A stretch of 52,188 nt of DNA, taken from contig DS021200.1 of NCBI GenBank assembly GCA_001735895.1, forward strand, positions 61,202-113,389, written 5' to 3'. Each line of letters begins with the position of its first letter. Position 1 is the first letter of the stretch. Below, one piece after another: positions 18,301-27,621 of the stretch. Under the pieces are notes generated by a model. The model was not told where the DNA came from, did no database searches, and saw only the letters and a list, made by a program, of their open reading frames with translations. The stretch is from Olavius algarvensis Gamma 3 endosymbiont. GTDB lineage: Bacteria > Pseudomonadota > Gammaproteobacteria > GCA-001735895. A program made the translations under genes and the position numbers.

Positions 18301-18591
18301 TTAAAATTTCGTCATCTCATTCAAGGTAAACGACGCAACCGCACCCGCGGTAGCGTTCATGTACTCGGCAAGGTGAGTATTATTCATATGCGCCTGCCAG
18401 AGTTCGCGATTCTCCCAGTTTTCGTAAAACATAAAAACTGCCGGATCGTCATTGTCCTGATGCAAATCGTACTGAATACAGCCCGCTTCCGCCAATGTCG
18501 GCTCGATTAATTTGAGCAATTCCGTTTTAACCAATTCGATTTGCTCCGGTTGCGCCTCGATTCTCGCGACGATAGTCAATTTTTGGTTCAT
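18301..18591 (-). CDS. Antibiotic biosynthesis monooxygenase (ABM) domain protein
   Basis: A 96-aa ferredoxin-like fold protein of the ABM/YgiN type: LTIVARIEAQPEQ strand, IEPTLAEAGCIQYDLHQDNDDP, and FMFYENWENRELWQAHM. Small ABM proteins act as cofactor-free quinol monooxygenases or as quinone-handling partners. It is the first gene of the leftward unit, 114 bp from the divergent HxlR regulator. Pairing with an enone/quinone reductase supports a quinone redox role, as with YgiN and MdaB in E. coli. Confidence 0.88.
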   Translation of the reverse strand: MNQKLTIVARIEAQPEQIELVKTELLKLIEPTLAEAGCIQYDLHQDNDDPAVFMFYENWENRELWQAHMNNTHLAEYMNATAGAVASFTLNEMTKF

Positions 18592-18674
18592 TTCGCTTTA
18601 CCTGTTGCCATTAAGATGTGGCAAGACTAAGCTATATGGATATTTTTTGTAAGTACGCACATTAAATATATGTA

Positions 18675-18690
18675 GTATCTTTTTGTATAC
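18675..18690. promoter_or_regulatory. Candidate HxlR operator in divergent promoter region
   Basis: A gtat-n8-atac partial palindrome lies just upstream of the HxlR ribosome-binding site, and a related tttttgta stretch occurs about 30 bp away (18646-18658). The 114-bp divergent gap must hold both promoters. Autoregulation by HxlR/YodB-type proteins at such sites is known, but this assignment is by position and weak symmetry only. Confidence 0.3.
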
Positions 18691-18705
18691 CATTGGAGAT
18701 CGTTC

Positions 18706-19047
18706 ATGGCTCACTCCCGCTACGATTGCCACCAGGGTTGCCCGGTTGAAGCAACCCTCGAAGTGATTGGAGGAAAGTGGAAAGGCATTATTCTTCATCA
18801 TCTGCTAGCGCAGACCGTTCGCTTTAATCAACTGCGCCGCTTGATGCCTGAAATTACCCAGCGGATGTTGACAAAACAACTACGAGAGCTTGAAGCGGAC
18901 CGGCTGATTTCGAGAAAAGTCTATCCCGAAGTCCCACCGAAAGTAGAGTATTCGATGACCGAGTACGGTTATACGCTGCTGCCGGTGATTAAGGCTCTGC
19001 GGGCCTGGGGTTCCCATCATCTGCAAAAAACGGCCGACTCGGCCTGA
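18706..19047 (+). CDS. HxlR-family transcriptional regulator
   Basis: A 113-aa winged-helix protein. The N-terminal YDCHQGCPVEATLEVIGGKWKG holds the conserved Cys that in YodB/QorR-type HxlR members senses quinones and electrophiles. LTKQLRELEADRLISRKVY is the recognition helix and wing. A clear ggag ribosome-binding site precedes ATG 18706. It is divergent from the ABM/oxidoreductase/VOC unit and convergent with the old yellow enzyme gene. It probably represses the divergent unit until its Cys is modified. Confidence 0.92.
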   Translation: MAHSRYDCHQGCPVEATLEVIGGKWKGIILHHLLAQTVRFNQLRRLMPEITQRMLTKQLRELEADRLISRKVYPEVPPKVEYSMTEYGYTLLPVIKALRAWGSHHLQKTADSA

Positions 19048-19177
19048 AGCCCGGTCTACCCCTCGAATGTTATCGATCGATGCCGCCATTAAAATGGTAA
19101 TGCAGCGGCGGTAATAATCGGGCGCACGCTTCGAAAAATCAGGTTCGCACGGTAGGCGCAATTTACCCTGAAGCCGG

Positions 19178-20326
19178 TTAAGACCTATTATCCCGTAATC
19201 CCAATTTCTTCATGATGCGTTCGCGTTTATTCAGCCACCAGCCAAACGCTGGCCGCCACATCGAATAGTCGTTGTCGACCGCCAGTTCTGCGGCGGCATG
19301 CAGGGTCCAGTTGGGATTTGACAGTAACTCCCTCGCAATGGCGACGAGATCGGCCTTACCGGACTCGATCACGGAATTTGCGACCTCGGCATCCCAGATA
19401 AATCCTACGGACATCGTCGCGATCGCTGCATCCCGACGTACTTTTTCCGCCAGCTCCGCCTGAAAAGCCGGGCCAACCGGAAAACGCGGCACCGGGTGTG
19501 GTCCGCCAATACCGCCGCTCGAACAGTCGATCACGTCGACGCCCACTTCTTTGAGCGCCTTTGCCAGTCGGACGCTATCGTCCAGATCCCAACCGCCGTC
19601 AATCCAGTCCGTCGCCGATATACGGAAAAATAACGCTTTATCCTGCGGCCAGTGGCGTCTGATCGATGACGCTACCTCGAGCGACAATTTGATGCGTCCG
19701 GCGAAATCACCGCCCCAACAATCGTCGCGCGAATTGCATAATGGCGAATAGAATTGATGCAGCAAAAAACCGTGGCCCGCATACACTTCGATCGCTTCGA
19801 ATCCGGCGGCGTCCGCGCGCGCCGCCGCGGCGCCGAAGTCCTCGATTACGCTATAAATATCATCCTGGCCCATTTCTTTCGGCGCGGGCCAGGAAGCTCC
19901 ATAGGGCTCGCCGGTGGGACCCATGGCAACCCAGGGATGCTCATTCCTTTGCCCGATATCCTCGTCGTTGACAGGGGTTTCGCCATGCCAGGGTCGGCGT
20001 TCGCTTGCCTTGCGACCGGCATGCGCCAGCTGAATCCCGGCGACCGCGCCCTGTTGCTTGATGAAGTTCGCAATTCGGCCCAGTGCTTCGATCTGATCAT
20101 CCTCCCACAAACCGAGATCGCCATGGGTGCGGCGGCCTGCCGGCGTAACCGCCGTCGCCTCGGTAAACACGGCGCCGCAACCCCCGAGGGCAAATCGGCT
20201 CAAATGCGCAAAATGCCAGTCGTTAGCGTAACCATTCTGCGCGCAATACTGGCTCATGGGAGAAACGCAGACTCGATTCTTCAGCGTTATCCCCCTGATT
20301 TGGAATGGGTCAAAAAGCACAGCCAT
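19178..20326 (-). CDS. NADH:flavin oxidoreductase, old yellow enzyme family (YqjM/NamA-like)
   Basis: A 382-aa FMN-dependent ene-reductase. FMN and substrate motifs are seen in PMSQYCAQNGYANDWH (the Cys of the YqjM subclass), QLAHAGRKAS, and HGFLLHQFYSP followed by the CWGG loop. The usual substrate-binding His before AGH is Tyr here (EVYAGHGF), which may alter the substrate range. It reduces activated C=C bonds of quinones and enones. It ends 131 bp from the HxlR gene end and fits the same electrophile-defence theme, although it is transcribed separately. Confidence 0.92.
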   Translation of the reverse strand: MAVLFDPFQIRGITLKNRVCVSPMSQYCAQNGYANDWHFAHLSRFALGGCGAVFTEATAVTPAGRRTHGDLGLWEDDQIEALGRIANFIKQQGAVAGIQLAHAGRKASERRPWHGETPVNDEDIGQRNEHPWVAMGPTGEPYGASWPAPKEMGQDDIYSVIEDFGAAAARADAAGFEAIEVYAGHGFLLHQFYSPLCNSRDDCWGGDFAGRIKLSLEVASSIRRHWPQDKALFFRISATDWIDGGWDLDDSVRLAKALKEVGVDVIDCSSGGIGGPHPVPRFPVGPAFQAELAEKVRRDAAIATMSVGFIWDAEVANSVIESGKADLVAIARELLSNPNWTLHAAAELAVDNDYSMWRPAFGWWLNKRERIMKKLGLRDNRS

Positions 20327-20938
20327 CGCGGGCTCCTGGTGGGTTGAATTTTAAAACCAACATCTTAATCGCTTACGGCAATATGTCGAGGCGCCACCGC
20401 CATTTTATACGGGGCATTGCGCCGGCGCCGAACGCGCCGACGCGCCTGGTTTCACAGGAGTCTGGCGCCTATCTTGGCTCGCGGTGAGTGCGCATATACA
20501 GCTATCCCGGCGTCATATTTTTTGGCGCAGCAACATCGATCCGCCAGGGCCGATTCCTGTCCCGCCCCGGTGTCGCAATCGACGCCTTGCTTAAAAGTGC
20601 CAATCGGTAAAGACGAAAATTATTAGCACTCGCCCGAAAATCCAGGTAGATTGGGACACAATCCGCTATCGTAGCGGGTTGCAGTGGAAGAATAACAAAA
20701 GCTGATGCTGCGCGGCTGACACTAAACGTAGCTGGCGCCCACGGCTGCCCCCGCAGGATGCAAGGACTGGATGACCGGTTTTCCCTAATCCAATCGGGCT
20801 TAAAAACTGAGCTTAACAGACGCGCGCGATCGAAAACCGCCCGTGCCTGGGTATTTTTACGCCAGTCGACGTATCGCCCCGCAGGGTCCGATTGAATTCG
20901 GCCACCGCTTTATTGTGGAAATTTTAAGGAGCATCGTA
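20327..20938. other. Intergenic region (612 bp)
   Basis: No gene with family features or convincing codon use was found. Short plus-strand frames (for example 20417-20626) lack ribosome-binding sites. The region should contain the promoter for the old yellow enzyme gene (leftward) and for the coiled-coil/beta-helix protein (rightward), which has a taagga ribosome-binding site just before 20939. Confidence 0.4.
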
Positions 20939-22463
20939 ATGAGAATAATATTAATCACCCTAGTGGCCACCGGCTTGCTGCTCGGCAGCGGCGGTTATTC
21001 GATCGCTTATGCGGACGACGACGACCGGGCGATTGCCCAACTCAAAAAAAAAGGTTAAACGCCTGCAATGGAGGGTCATTCAGAACAGGTGGAATATCCG
21101 GTCTAACAAGCGCAAAATCGGCGCTAATACGACCAGCATCGGCGCCAATGCCGCCGGCATCCAGAGCAATACCGACAAATCCGCCGCCAACATGGCCGAC
21201 ATCCTCGATAGCGCCGCGGCAATCCAGGACAATGCAGCCGACATCGCGGGTAATCTCGAGCAACTTCAGGGCGCTCGCACCGACTTGATCGGACTCGAGG
21301 AGCGCGTCAGCGATCTTGAAGCGGCGCCCCCCGGCAGCGGCGATGACGGTTCGCGCGATTTCGTTCTGGTCGATTGCAATCTTAATCCGAACGCGCTGCT
21401 GGATCCGCCGATCAATGGCTATTTTCCCGACAATACGACCTATGGCCTCGTCGGCCGCTGTAACGGGCCGCTATACGTCACCGAGGACGAGGTTTATTTC
21501 GAAGGCAATTCCCCCGATGCCGCCATCGTGTTACCGCCAGGCGATGCAACCGCGGCATCCAACGGCGCAGTTTTCGGCGACGGCGCGCATAACCTGCAAA
21601 TTCGTAATCTGACTATCGATGCCCTGGCCTGGAATTCGGTTGTGAACGAAGGAACCGAATCGGCCGGTGTTTACGCGCGGAACGCTTTTGTGCGCGTCAT
21701 CGACAGCGACATTCTCGGCGGCGAATACGGCATCAACCCGTTCCGCGACGCGGTCGTGCGGCTGCAGGGCACGGTAAACGTGACCGATTTTCTCAATGTC
21801 GGTATTAGCGCCGGTGATCACTCGCTGGTGACGACCCGCGGCCAGGTCAATATCGCCACCTCGATTACCGAAGGCAATTTTATTATTGGCCTCGAGCTTT
21901 ATCGCGGCGGCAACATGGATTTTCGCCGCGGGGTTACCGTCAGCCTGCCGCCGGGCGACCAGTTCCCGTTTCCGAGGGCCGTCGCCGCATCGAACAACAG
22001 CCATCTGCGCATTCGCCAGAGCGGCCAGGTTAATATCGGGGGTAACGCCTCTATGCGCTCCAATTCGACGCTGGCCATGCTGGGCGGCATCCTGGCGGGT
22101 AATCTCGACCTCGAACAGGGCTCGTCTGCGCAACTGTTCGGAGTCATACAAAACCAGGGCAGTAACCTCTTTAGCGGCAACTCAAACCTGCAATCTTTCG
22201 ATTCGACGCTGGCAAATACCAATGTGACCGAAGGTTCGGTGGCCAAGCTTAGCGGCGGCGAGTTGGACGGTGCCATCGTGCTGTTAAACGGTTTCCTTTC
22301 CGTGCAGCAAGGAGTTTCGGTGACCAATCTTATCAGTGCGTCTAAACCGTCGGTGGTCGATATCAACGACACTAACATGAACGGCAATCCACTGTTTTTC
22401 TGCGATGAGGATACGGCCTTCTTCGACGCCTCGGTGACAAACCCGATCGATACCTGCCCCTGA
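20939..22463 (+). pseudogene. Secreted coiled-coil/beta-helix protein, frame broken at an A9 run
   Basis: ATG 20939 follows a good ribosome-binding site and encodes a signal peptide (MRIILITLVATGLLLG...YA-DDDD), then stops at 21056-21058. The rest continues in the +1 frame (to 22463) from the nine-A run at 21044-21052. With eight A residues the two parts join as AQLKKKVKRLQWRV. The joined product (about 507 aa) would have a helical region with an IGANxxxI-type repeat (about 60-125) and a C-terminal parallel beta-helix-like domain (about 145-505) made of short strand repeats (IRNLTI, VRVIDSDI, VRLQGTVNV). It could be a surface or autotransporter-like passenger, but no translocator domain is present. 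It may be a true frameshift, transcriptional slippage or a sequencing error. Confidence 0.75.
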
Positions 22464-22489
22464 ATAACGGAGTGGTGCAAGCTTTTACG

Positions 22490-22517
22490 AACCACGCCCA
22501 CGGGCGTGGTTTTTTTT
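22490..22517 (+). terminator. Rho-independent terminator
   Basis: A 10-bp stem (aaccacgccc/gggcgtggtt, 2-nt loop) runs directly into an eight-T tract, 27 bp after the beta-helix gene stop. It is a textbook intrinsic terminator. Confidence 0.92.
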
Positions 22518-22916
22518 GCCGGCGCTACGCCATTACCCGCAGGGACGAAAACACCCGAATCGATCGAGTACGACGGCAGCATCGTTTTTTTTCATCGCAC
22601 GATACCCAATGGGCGATAAGCCGGACTTTAACGGAGGTTCGGCAACTGGAACCGAGCAACTGTGCCGGGTATTCCAGGATCGCGTTGCCGGATCGGACTG
22701 GGACGCCTTGGACTGCAATTTCGGACCACGATATCGAGCTTGACAATTAAGGAACCATAATTCGCAGCAAGAATATTAATCGCGCTTTTCCCCAATCTTG
22801 CGATCTTTTTGTTAACGGAAATTTTTAACAAGCTGAGTCGCAGCCTAGAACTAACCTGACGATCGTCAGTCCTAAAGTAAATTCGCAAGCCTATTTATCG
22901 ACTCCGATCGAATGCC
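22518..22916 (+). other. Intergenic region (399 bp)
   Basis: It lies between the terminator and the DUF547 gene. Overlapping short frames occur on both strands without ribosome-binding sites or recognisable domains. The promoter of the DUF547 transcription unit should lie in its AT-rich right part (22740-22915). Nothing else was seen. Confidence 0.4.
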
Positions 22917-23663
22917 ATGAAAATTTTGAAAAACCTGTTGCCGTTATTCGCATTACTAACCGTAAGTAACAGCTTTGCTGCAAATGAAGGGGACGCGGTT
23001 CATGAATTGTTCGACCAGATACTGAGAGCGCATGTCAGTGACGGTCGGGTGGATTACGATGCGATTCAATTCGACACCCGGTTTAATCGGTATCTCGATT
23101 TAATTACAAACTTCGATCCCGATCGATTATCGAGCCGGGCGGAAAAATTGGCCTTTTGGATCAATGCCTATAATGCGCTTGCGATAAAAGGCATCATCGA
23201 CGGACATTCGCCCAAATCCTTGTTCGGACGCTACAAATACTTTAAGTCGGTGCAATACGATATTGCCCGACAGCGCATCAATCTTTACGACCTGGAGCAT
23301 GAAATAATCATTCCGCTCGGCGAACCCCGTATTCATTTTGCAATTGTCTGTGCATCGCTATCTTGCCCCGCGCTGCGCTCGGAGGCTTATATCGCAAGCA
23401 AGTTGGAGCGGCAGCTCAATGAAAACGCCAGCCGCTTTATCAATAATTCCGATAAAAACGATTTTGACGGTAAACAGATATACGTATCCAGGATTTTCGA
23501 ATGGTTTGAAAAGGACTTTTCGACACATTCGGGATCGCTGCAAAAATATTTAGCCCAGTACGTGAAAGACCCAGCGCTAGTGCAAAAGCTCGAGGCTGAC
23601 GCGTTAAAGGTCGGATATCTTGCTTACGATTGGCGGCTGAACGGTAAACGAGGCGATGGATAG
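22917..23663 (+). CDS. DUF547 domain secreted protein
   Basis: A 248-aa protein with a signal peptide (residues 1-21, SNSFA-ANEG) and a DUF547 domain: VDYDAIQ, LAFWINAYNALAIKGI, YDLEHEIIIPLGEPRIHFAIVCASLSCPALR, and FEWFEKDF. DUF547 proteins are widespread periplasmic proteins with a cysteine-protease-like fold and unproved activity; the Cys-Ala-Ser-Leu-Ser-Cys-Pro stretch is the family signature. It is 15 bp upstream of the ferritin-like gene and starts a three-gene unit with it and a glycosyltransferase. The functional role is unknown. Confidence 0.9.
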   Translation: MKILKNLLPLFALLTVSNSFAANEGDAVHELFDQILRAHVSDGRVDYDAIQFDTRFNRYLDLITNFDPDRLSSRAEKLAFWINAYNALAIKGIIDGHSPKSLFGRYKYFKSVQYDIARQRINLYDLEHEIIIPLGEPRIHFAIVCASLSCPALRSEAYIASKLERQLNENASRFINNSDKNDFDGKQIYVSRIFEWFEKDFSTHSGSLQKYLAQYVKDPALVQKLEADALKVGYLAYDWRLNGKRGDG

Positions 23664-23678
23664 CTCGCGAGAATCCAT

Positions 23679-24338
23679 GTGCTGATTCTGCCTGGGGACA
23701 GGATTCAAGTTGCTCGCTTGTTTAACTTCTTCCTGCAGGGAGAGCAATTGGCATTTGATTGCGCTTTACGTCAGTCGCAAATTTTCCCGGACGACATCTC
23801 GCGACGCTTCTTCGCGACCCAGGCCCGGCAAGAGAAATTCCATGCCCGGGTATTTCGCTGCGGCATCGGAATTCTAGCACCTAAGGGAATTGGTCGATTT
23901 TCTAAAAATGCGGCGATGGAATCCTATCGAAACCAACTCGAGTCCGCGCTGGCAGGCGGCGATCTTGCGCTAAGTCTACTGGGTATGCAGATTATTCTGG
24001 AAGGCCTGGGAGATGTCGCTTTGCAACATATCAGTGATGGCTGTGGTCCACGGGGTATCGGCTTCTCGCGGATTAGACGGATGGTCCTGGGCCAGGAAGA
24101 CGCGCATCATAATTTTGGGATTCGACGTTTTTTGGCCTTCTTTGCCGGCGAGGCCGAGGCTGTGGAAACCAATAGAACACATTTCGACGATTATTATGGC
24201 CAGCTGCAAAACATTATCGAATCGGTGGCGCCGTTGTTTGAGCATTTCGATGAAGATCCGTTACAGTATCTGAAAGAATTCGAATCCAGCCTGCCTGAAT
24301 TTTTTCAGCCCGAATCGACGCCCCTGAAAGTCGCATGA
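23679..24338 (+). CDS. Ferritin-like diiron protein
   Basis: A 219-aa helical protein with the full diiron ligand pattern of the ferritin-like superfamily: Glu22, Glu52-x-x-His55 (QEKFHA), Glu108 (IILEGLGD) and Glu140-x-x-His143 (GQEDAHH). Such proteins act as oxidases, oxygenases or desaturases on small or lipid substrates. The GTG start at 23679 is used, as the frame is closed by a stop at 23661. Its end overlaps the next gene by 4 bp (ATGA), so it is translationally coupled to a glycosyltransferase. The substrate is unknown; a membrane lipid or sugar intermediate is a guess. Confidence 0.75.
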   Translation: MLILPGDRIQVARLFNFFLQGEQLAFDCALRQSQIFPDDISRRFFATQARQEKFHARVFRCGIGILAPKGIGRFSKNAAMESYRNQLESALAGGDLALSLLGMQIILEGLGDVALQHISDGCGPRGIGFSRIRRMVLGQEDAHHNFGIRRFLAFFAGEAEAVETNRTHFDDYYGQLQNIIESVAPLFEHFDEDPLQYLKEFESSLPEFFQPESTPLKVA

Positions 24339-25015
24339 AGCTATCGATCATAATCCCGGTGCTCAACGAAGCGAAAGCGCTGCCAGCAACACTCGACTGC
24401 GTTGAGCGACTGGCAGGCCAGTCGGAACTCATAGTGGTTGACGGTGGCAGCACCGACGCGAGCAAAAAGATTGCCGCGGCGGTCAGCCGTGTGCGCTTGA
24501 TTTCCGCAGATCGAGGGAGAGCACGACAAATGAATGCGGGCGCCGATGTCGCCTGCGGCGACTGGTTGCTGTTCTTACACGCCGACTCGCTTCTGCCAGA
24601 GGATGCAGCGGATGAAATATTGGCACTAGATGCAAATTCTTCGGTCCAGGCGGGTTGTTTCCGGCACCGTTTCTCGGGCAATAATTTTTTGTTATCGCTA
24701 ATATCGCGCCTTCACAACTGGCGTTTTTCCCGAGGTGGGATTATCTACGGTGATCAGGCGCTATTTGTGCGCCGAGATCTATTCCGGAAAATTGGCGGCT
24801 ATCCCCAAGTTTCTATTCTCGAGGACGTTCAATTCAGCGAACAGCTGGTCAAAACAACGCGACCGATAATGCTCGACCAAACAGTGGTCACCGATTCGCG
24901 TAAATTTATCCAGCGAGGAGTGTTCAGGTGCTTTCTTGAGATCGCCTTAATTTTAATCTGCCATGAACTCCGCTTGCCGATAAAGGGGCAGGGGTTTTTT
25001 TCGGCGGTACGATAG
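24335..25015 (+). CDS. Family 2 glycosyltransferase, TIGR04283-like
   Basis: A 226-aa GT-A fold enzyme with LSIIIPVLNEAKALPATL, ELIVVDGGSTDAS, GRARQMNAGA, LFLHADSLLP (DxD-like) and YGDQALFVRRDLFRKIGGYP, the pattern of the TIGR04283 group, which databases name arsenosugar-type glycosyltransferases. It transfers a sugar from an activated donor to an unknown acceptor at the cytoplasmic face. No ars genes are nearby, so the arsenosugar label should not be taken as function. It is coupled to the diiron protein by a 4-bp overlap. Confidence 0.88.
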   Translation: MKLSIIIPVLNEAKALPATLDCVERLAGQSELIVVDGGSTDASKKIAAAVSRVRLISADRGRARQMNAGADVACGDWLLFLHADSLLPEDAADEILALDANSSVQAGCFRHRFSGNNFLLSLISRLHNWRFSRGGIIYGDQALFVRRDLFRKIGGYPQVSILEDVQFSEQLVKTTRPIMLDQTVVTDSRKFIQRGVFRCFLEIALILICHELRLPIKGQGFFSAVR

Positions 25016-25070
25016 CGATGAGTTGCAATAAGGTGAAAGTTTAGAATGGCGCTTACTTAAGACTGTCATT

Positions 25071-25084
25071 CCCGCGTAAGCGGG
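25071..25084. repeat. REP-like palindrome between convergent genes
   Basis: cccgc-gtaa-gcggg, preceded by tcatt, lies between the converging glycosyltransferase and binding-protein genes. The same tcattcccgcg core recurs at 49398-49407, where an IS4-family element has inserted, and a related ccccgc/gcgggg stem occurs near 50708. It may serve as a bidirectional transcription barrier. Confidence 0.6.
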
Positions 25085-25140
25085 CGTTTGATCCAACTGC
25101 GAGACCAGACTAATAACAAGGCCACCCCAGGCAAGGACAA

Positions 25141-26367
25141 TCAGGGATTCTTTATTTCCCGGTAGATAGTATCGGCCGCGGCGAGGATATCGGCATACAG
25201 ATACAAACCAACGATCTCAGCCGTTTTCAGGTTAATCGCAATACTTGGAGTTTCCTCAAACACTTGTTTCAGTTGCCGGGGTTTGGCGCCGTTGAGTATC
25301 TGCGCAATGGTTGCGGAAAGAAACAAACCCGCCGGTTTAAAACCCGGTCGGGATATGCTGAAAAGAAATCCTTGTTGAACTTCTTTTGCACCCAGTTGCG
25401 AGAATGTGGGTATGCTATTTTTATTGGCGATCTCTACGAGTTTCGGTATCGATTCCGTATTGACGCCGCCTTGAATCGTCACGTAAATAGCGTCGACCTT
25501 TTTCGACAACTTGTCAAAACACCGGATAACGCTCTTCGATGCAACTTCAGTATCCGATATATCGCTTTTGGTGTAGCATTTCACGACATCGAATCCGATA
25601 TCTGCCGCTACTTTTTCGACCGTGTCGATGGCCGAGTAACTGCGCCCGTAAATAGAGTCTTCGAACGCTATGCCAAGCTTTTTGAACTTGATGATGTCGT
25701 GAAAGATCCTGAGCTGCCGTTCATACCGGTATGGATCTACGCGCGCATGAACATGGTCGTACCCCGAGTCATCCTTGCTTTTTATGATTCCCGATTCCAC
25801 GGGGTCACTCGTCGACATGACAATTGTTGGCACCGAGTGTTCATCATTAGCCAGGTCGAGTCCCGCCCAGGTTCCCATGGCAATGACCAGGTCGATATCG
25901 TCTTGCGACGTCAAACGATCCAGTAGCTTGGATCTGTTCGTCTGTCGCTGATCATCGTCCCAATTGGCTGAATAATAGCCGTCTTCGAGGAATTCCAGGT
26001 ACTCGCTCTCCGATTTATTAACCAGCCAGTTCCATAGTCTTTTTGTATCCTTTCGCTTACGCTGGATTTTGGTAAGATCCGATTTTTCTATCCAGCCAAA
26101 ATTCATCAAACCCCGAATCGTTGCTTCCAGGTAGTGATAATAATTGGCATGAGGCCCCCCTTCATAAAAAACCACCCGCCACTTTTTCCCGTTGTTTAGT
26201 ACGGCCGAGGTACCGAATTTTTCAGCGATTTCGGCGGCCGGGGTCACTTTGGGGGTGAATTCGTATTCCGGCGCTTCTTTGTCGAAGCCTTCTTTGGCCC
26301 AAGTTGATGCACTTAGTATGCAAAGAAAAACGGTCGTTAAAATTTTGTAATGCATCTTTTTCCGCAT
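25141..26367 (-). CDS. Periplasmic substrate-binding protein (PF04392 ABC_sub_bind type)
   Basis: A 408-aa secreted protein with a signal peptide (about 1-24, ASTWA-KEGF) and a two-lobe binding fold: WRVVFYEGGPHANYYHYL, DLVIAMGTWAGLDLAN, STSDPVESGI, KKLGIAFED, DAIYVTIQGGVN and GLYLYADILAAAD. It resembles PF04392 ABC-type binding proteins, but no permease or ATPase is adjacent. It is a paralogue of the neighbouring broken gene upstream (81 bp away). These solo binding proteins may serve a sensor, perhaps one of the Cache or sensor-MFS proteins in the same-strand cluster, but that is inference. Confidence 0.82.
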   Translation of the reverse strand: MRKKMHYKILTTVFLCILSASTWAKEGFDKEAPEYEFTPKVTPAAEIAEKFGTSAVLNNGKKWRVVFYEGGPHANYYHYLEATIRGLMNFGWIEKSDLTKIQRKRKDTKRLWNWLVNKSESEYLEFLEDGYYSANWDDDQRQTNRSKLLDRLTSQDDIDLVIAMGTWAGLDLANDEHSVPTIVMSTSDPVESGIIKSKDDSGYDHVHARVDPYRYERQLRIFHDIIKFKKLGIAFEDSIYGRSYSAIDTVEKVAADIGFDVVKCYTKSDISDTEVASKSVIRCFDKLSKKVDAIYVTIQGGVNTESIPKLVEIANKNSIPTFSQLGAKEVQQGFLFSISRPGFKPAGLFLSATIAQILNGAKPRQLKQVFEETPSIAINLKTAEIVGLYLYADILAAADTIYREIKNP

Positions 26368-26448
26368 TCATCTGTCCTGATTGAAAGGCTATAATTATTT
26401 ATAGTTTGGTGGTTGGCTTCTGGCGAGTCGCCCGTTCAAGAATTAGAC

Positions 26449-27600
26449 TTAATTACTATTAATTTCCTCGAAAAATTCATCCGTTGCGCCCATTAGAACG
26501 ATGGGGGGATCAAAACCGATAATTTCCGCGGTCTTTAGGTTTAACGCGATTTTCGGAGGCTCTTCATAAAGTTGGTTCAATTGGTTTGGTTGCGCGCCGT
26601 TAAGCACCTTGGCGATGGTCTCGGCATGAAACCTGCCAACGTATTTGTACCCGGCCCGGGACAGGCTTGCAAGAACGCCATAGCTGACCTCTCTGGCACC
26701 CGATTGGGAAAATGTCGGTATTTTGTGCTCGTTGGCAATCTCGACCAGAGTCGGAATGCTTCTGCCACTAACACCACCTTGTTGGGTAACATAAATCGCA
26801 TCGGCTTTTTTAACCAGTTCCTTAAAGCATTTAATCACGCCTTTTTCGGCTAATTCCTTGTCGCTGGTATCGCTTTTGGTATGGCAACGCACGATTTTGA
26901 AATCATGCGTTTTAGCCAGAGCCTCGATGGTATCGATCGCCGCATAGCTGCGCCCGGTAAGGCTGTCTTCATATACAATACCCAATTTATGAAACCCGAT
27001 CATCTCGTGGAATACCTTGAGTTGACGTTCGTTTCTTTTCGGGTCGACCCGCACGTGCACGTGGTCAAAACCCGAATCCTCGACGCTCTTGATGATCCCC
27101 GAGGAGATCGGATTGCTCGTCGAAAACACCAGGGTATTGGTTCTGTGGCGATAATTAGCCAGTCCTTTGCCGGCCCAGGTGCCCATCCCGATCATCAAAT
27201 CGATATCTTTATCGTTGTTTAATCGGAAGACAATCTCGTCTTCCACCTTACCGCGCTTATCGTTTTCCCATAAAGCGCTATAGTGTGCATTGGCGACAAA
27301 TTCGATGTAATCGCTCTTCACTTTCGTGCTAAGCCAGTCCCACAGCATATCGGTTGCCTCGCCGCTTTGCTTCGGCAATTCGGCGGTCTCAAGTCAGCCT
27401 AGTTGCATCAAGCCTTTGACTGTCTCGGTTAACTGTTTCTGGTAGTTAATATACGCGCCGCCTTCGTAGTAACCAATGCGCCACTTTTCGCCGTTATTGG
27501 TGGTCGGATCCACCTTGAAGAGTGGTTCAGCGGCGAAGCTGGCGGCCGGCCAAATCAGGAAAAGACTGATAAATACTAATAATTTTGATTTTAATTTCAT
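26449..27600 (-). pseudogene. Paralogous PF04392-type binding protein with in-frame TGA
   Basis: The frame runs from ATG 27600 (signal peptide ending ASFA-AEPL) through a single in-frame TGA at 27394-27396 to the stop at 26449. Without that stop it would be 383 aa and co-linear with the downstream paralogue. The TGA falls where the paralogue has Trp in NFGWIEK, so a TGG to TGA change explains it. All fold segments (GMGTWAGKGLAN, FSTSNPISSGI, DAIYVTQQGGVS) remain intact, so the lesion is recent or an error. An IS5-family element sits 21 bp upstream of the start, separating the gene from any upstream promoter. Confidence 0.88.
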
Positions 27601-27621
27601 TGTGCGACCTGCTTAAGCTAG

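Noticed and set aside
24335-25015. Arsenosugar biosynthesis locus
   Set aside because: The family name alone suggests it; no arsenic methylation, efflux or regulator genes are nearby.
27394-27396. UGA read as tryptophan (genetic code change)
   Set aside because: UGA terminates many intact genes in the window (for example at 534-536), so a local mutation or sequencing error is far more likely.
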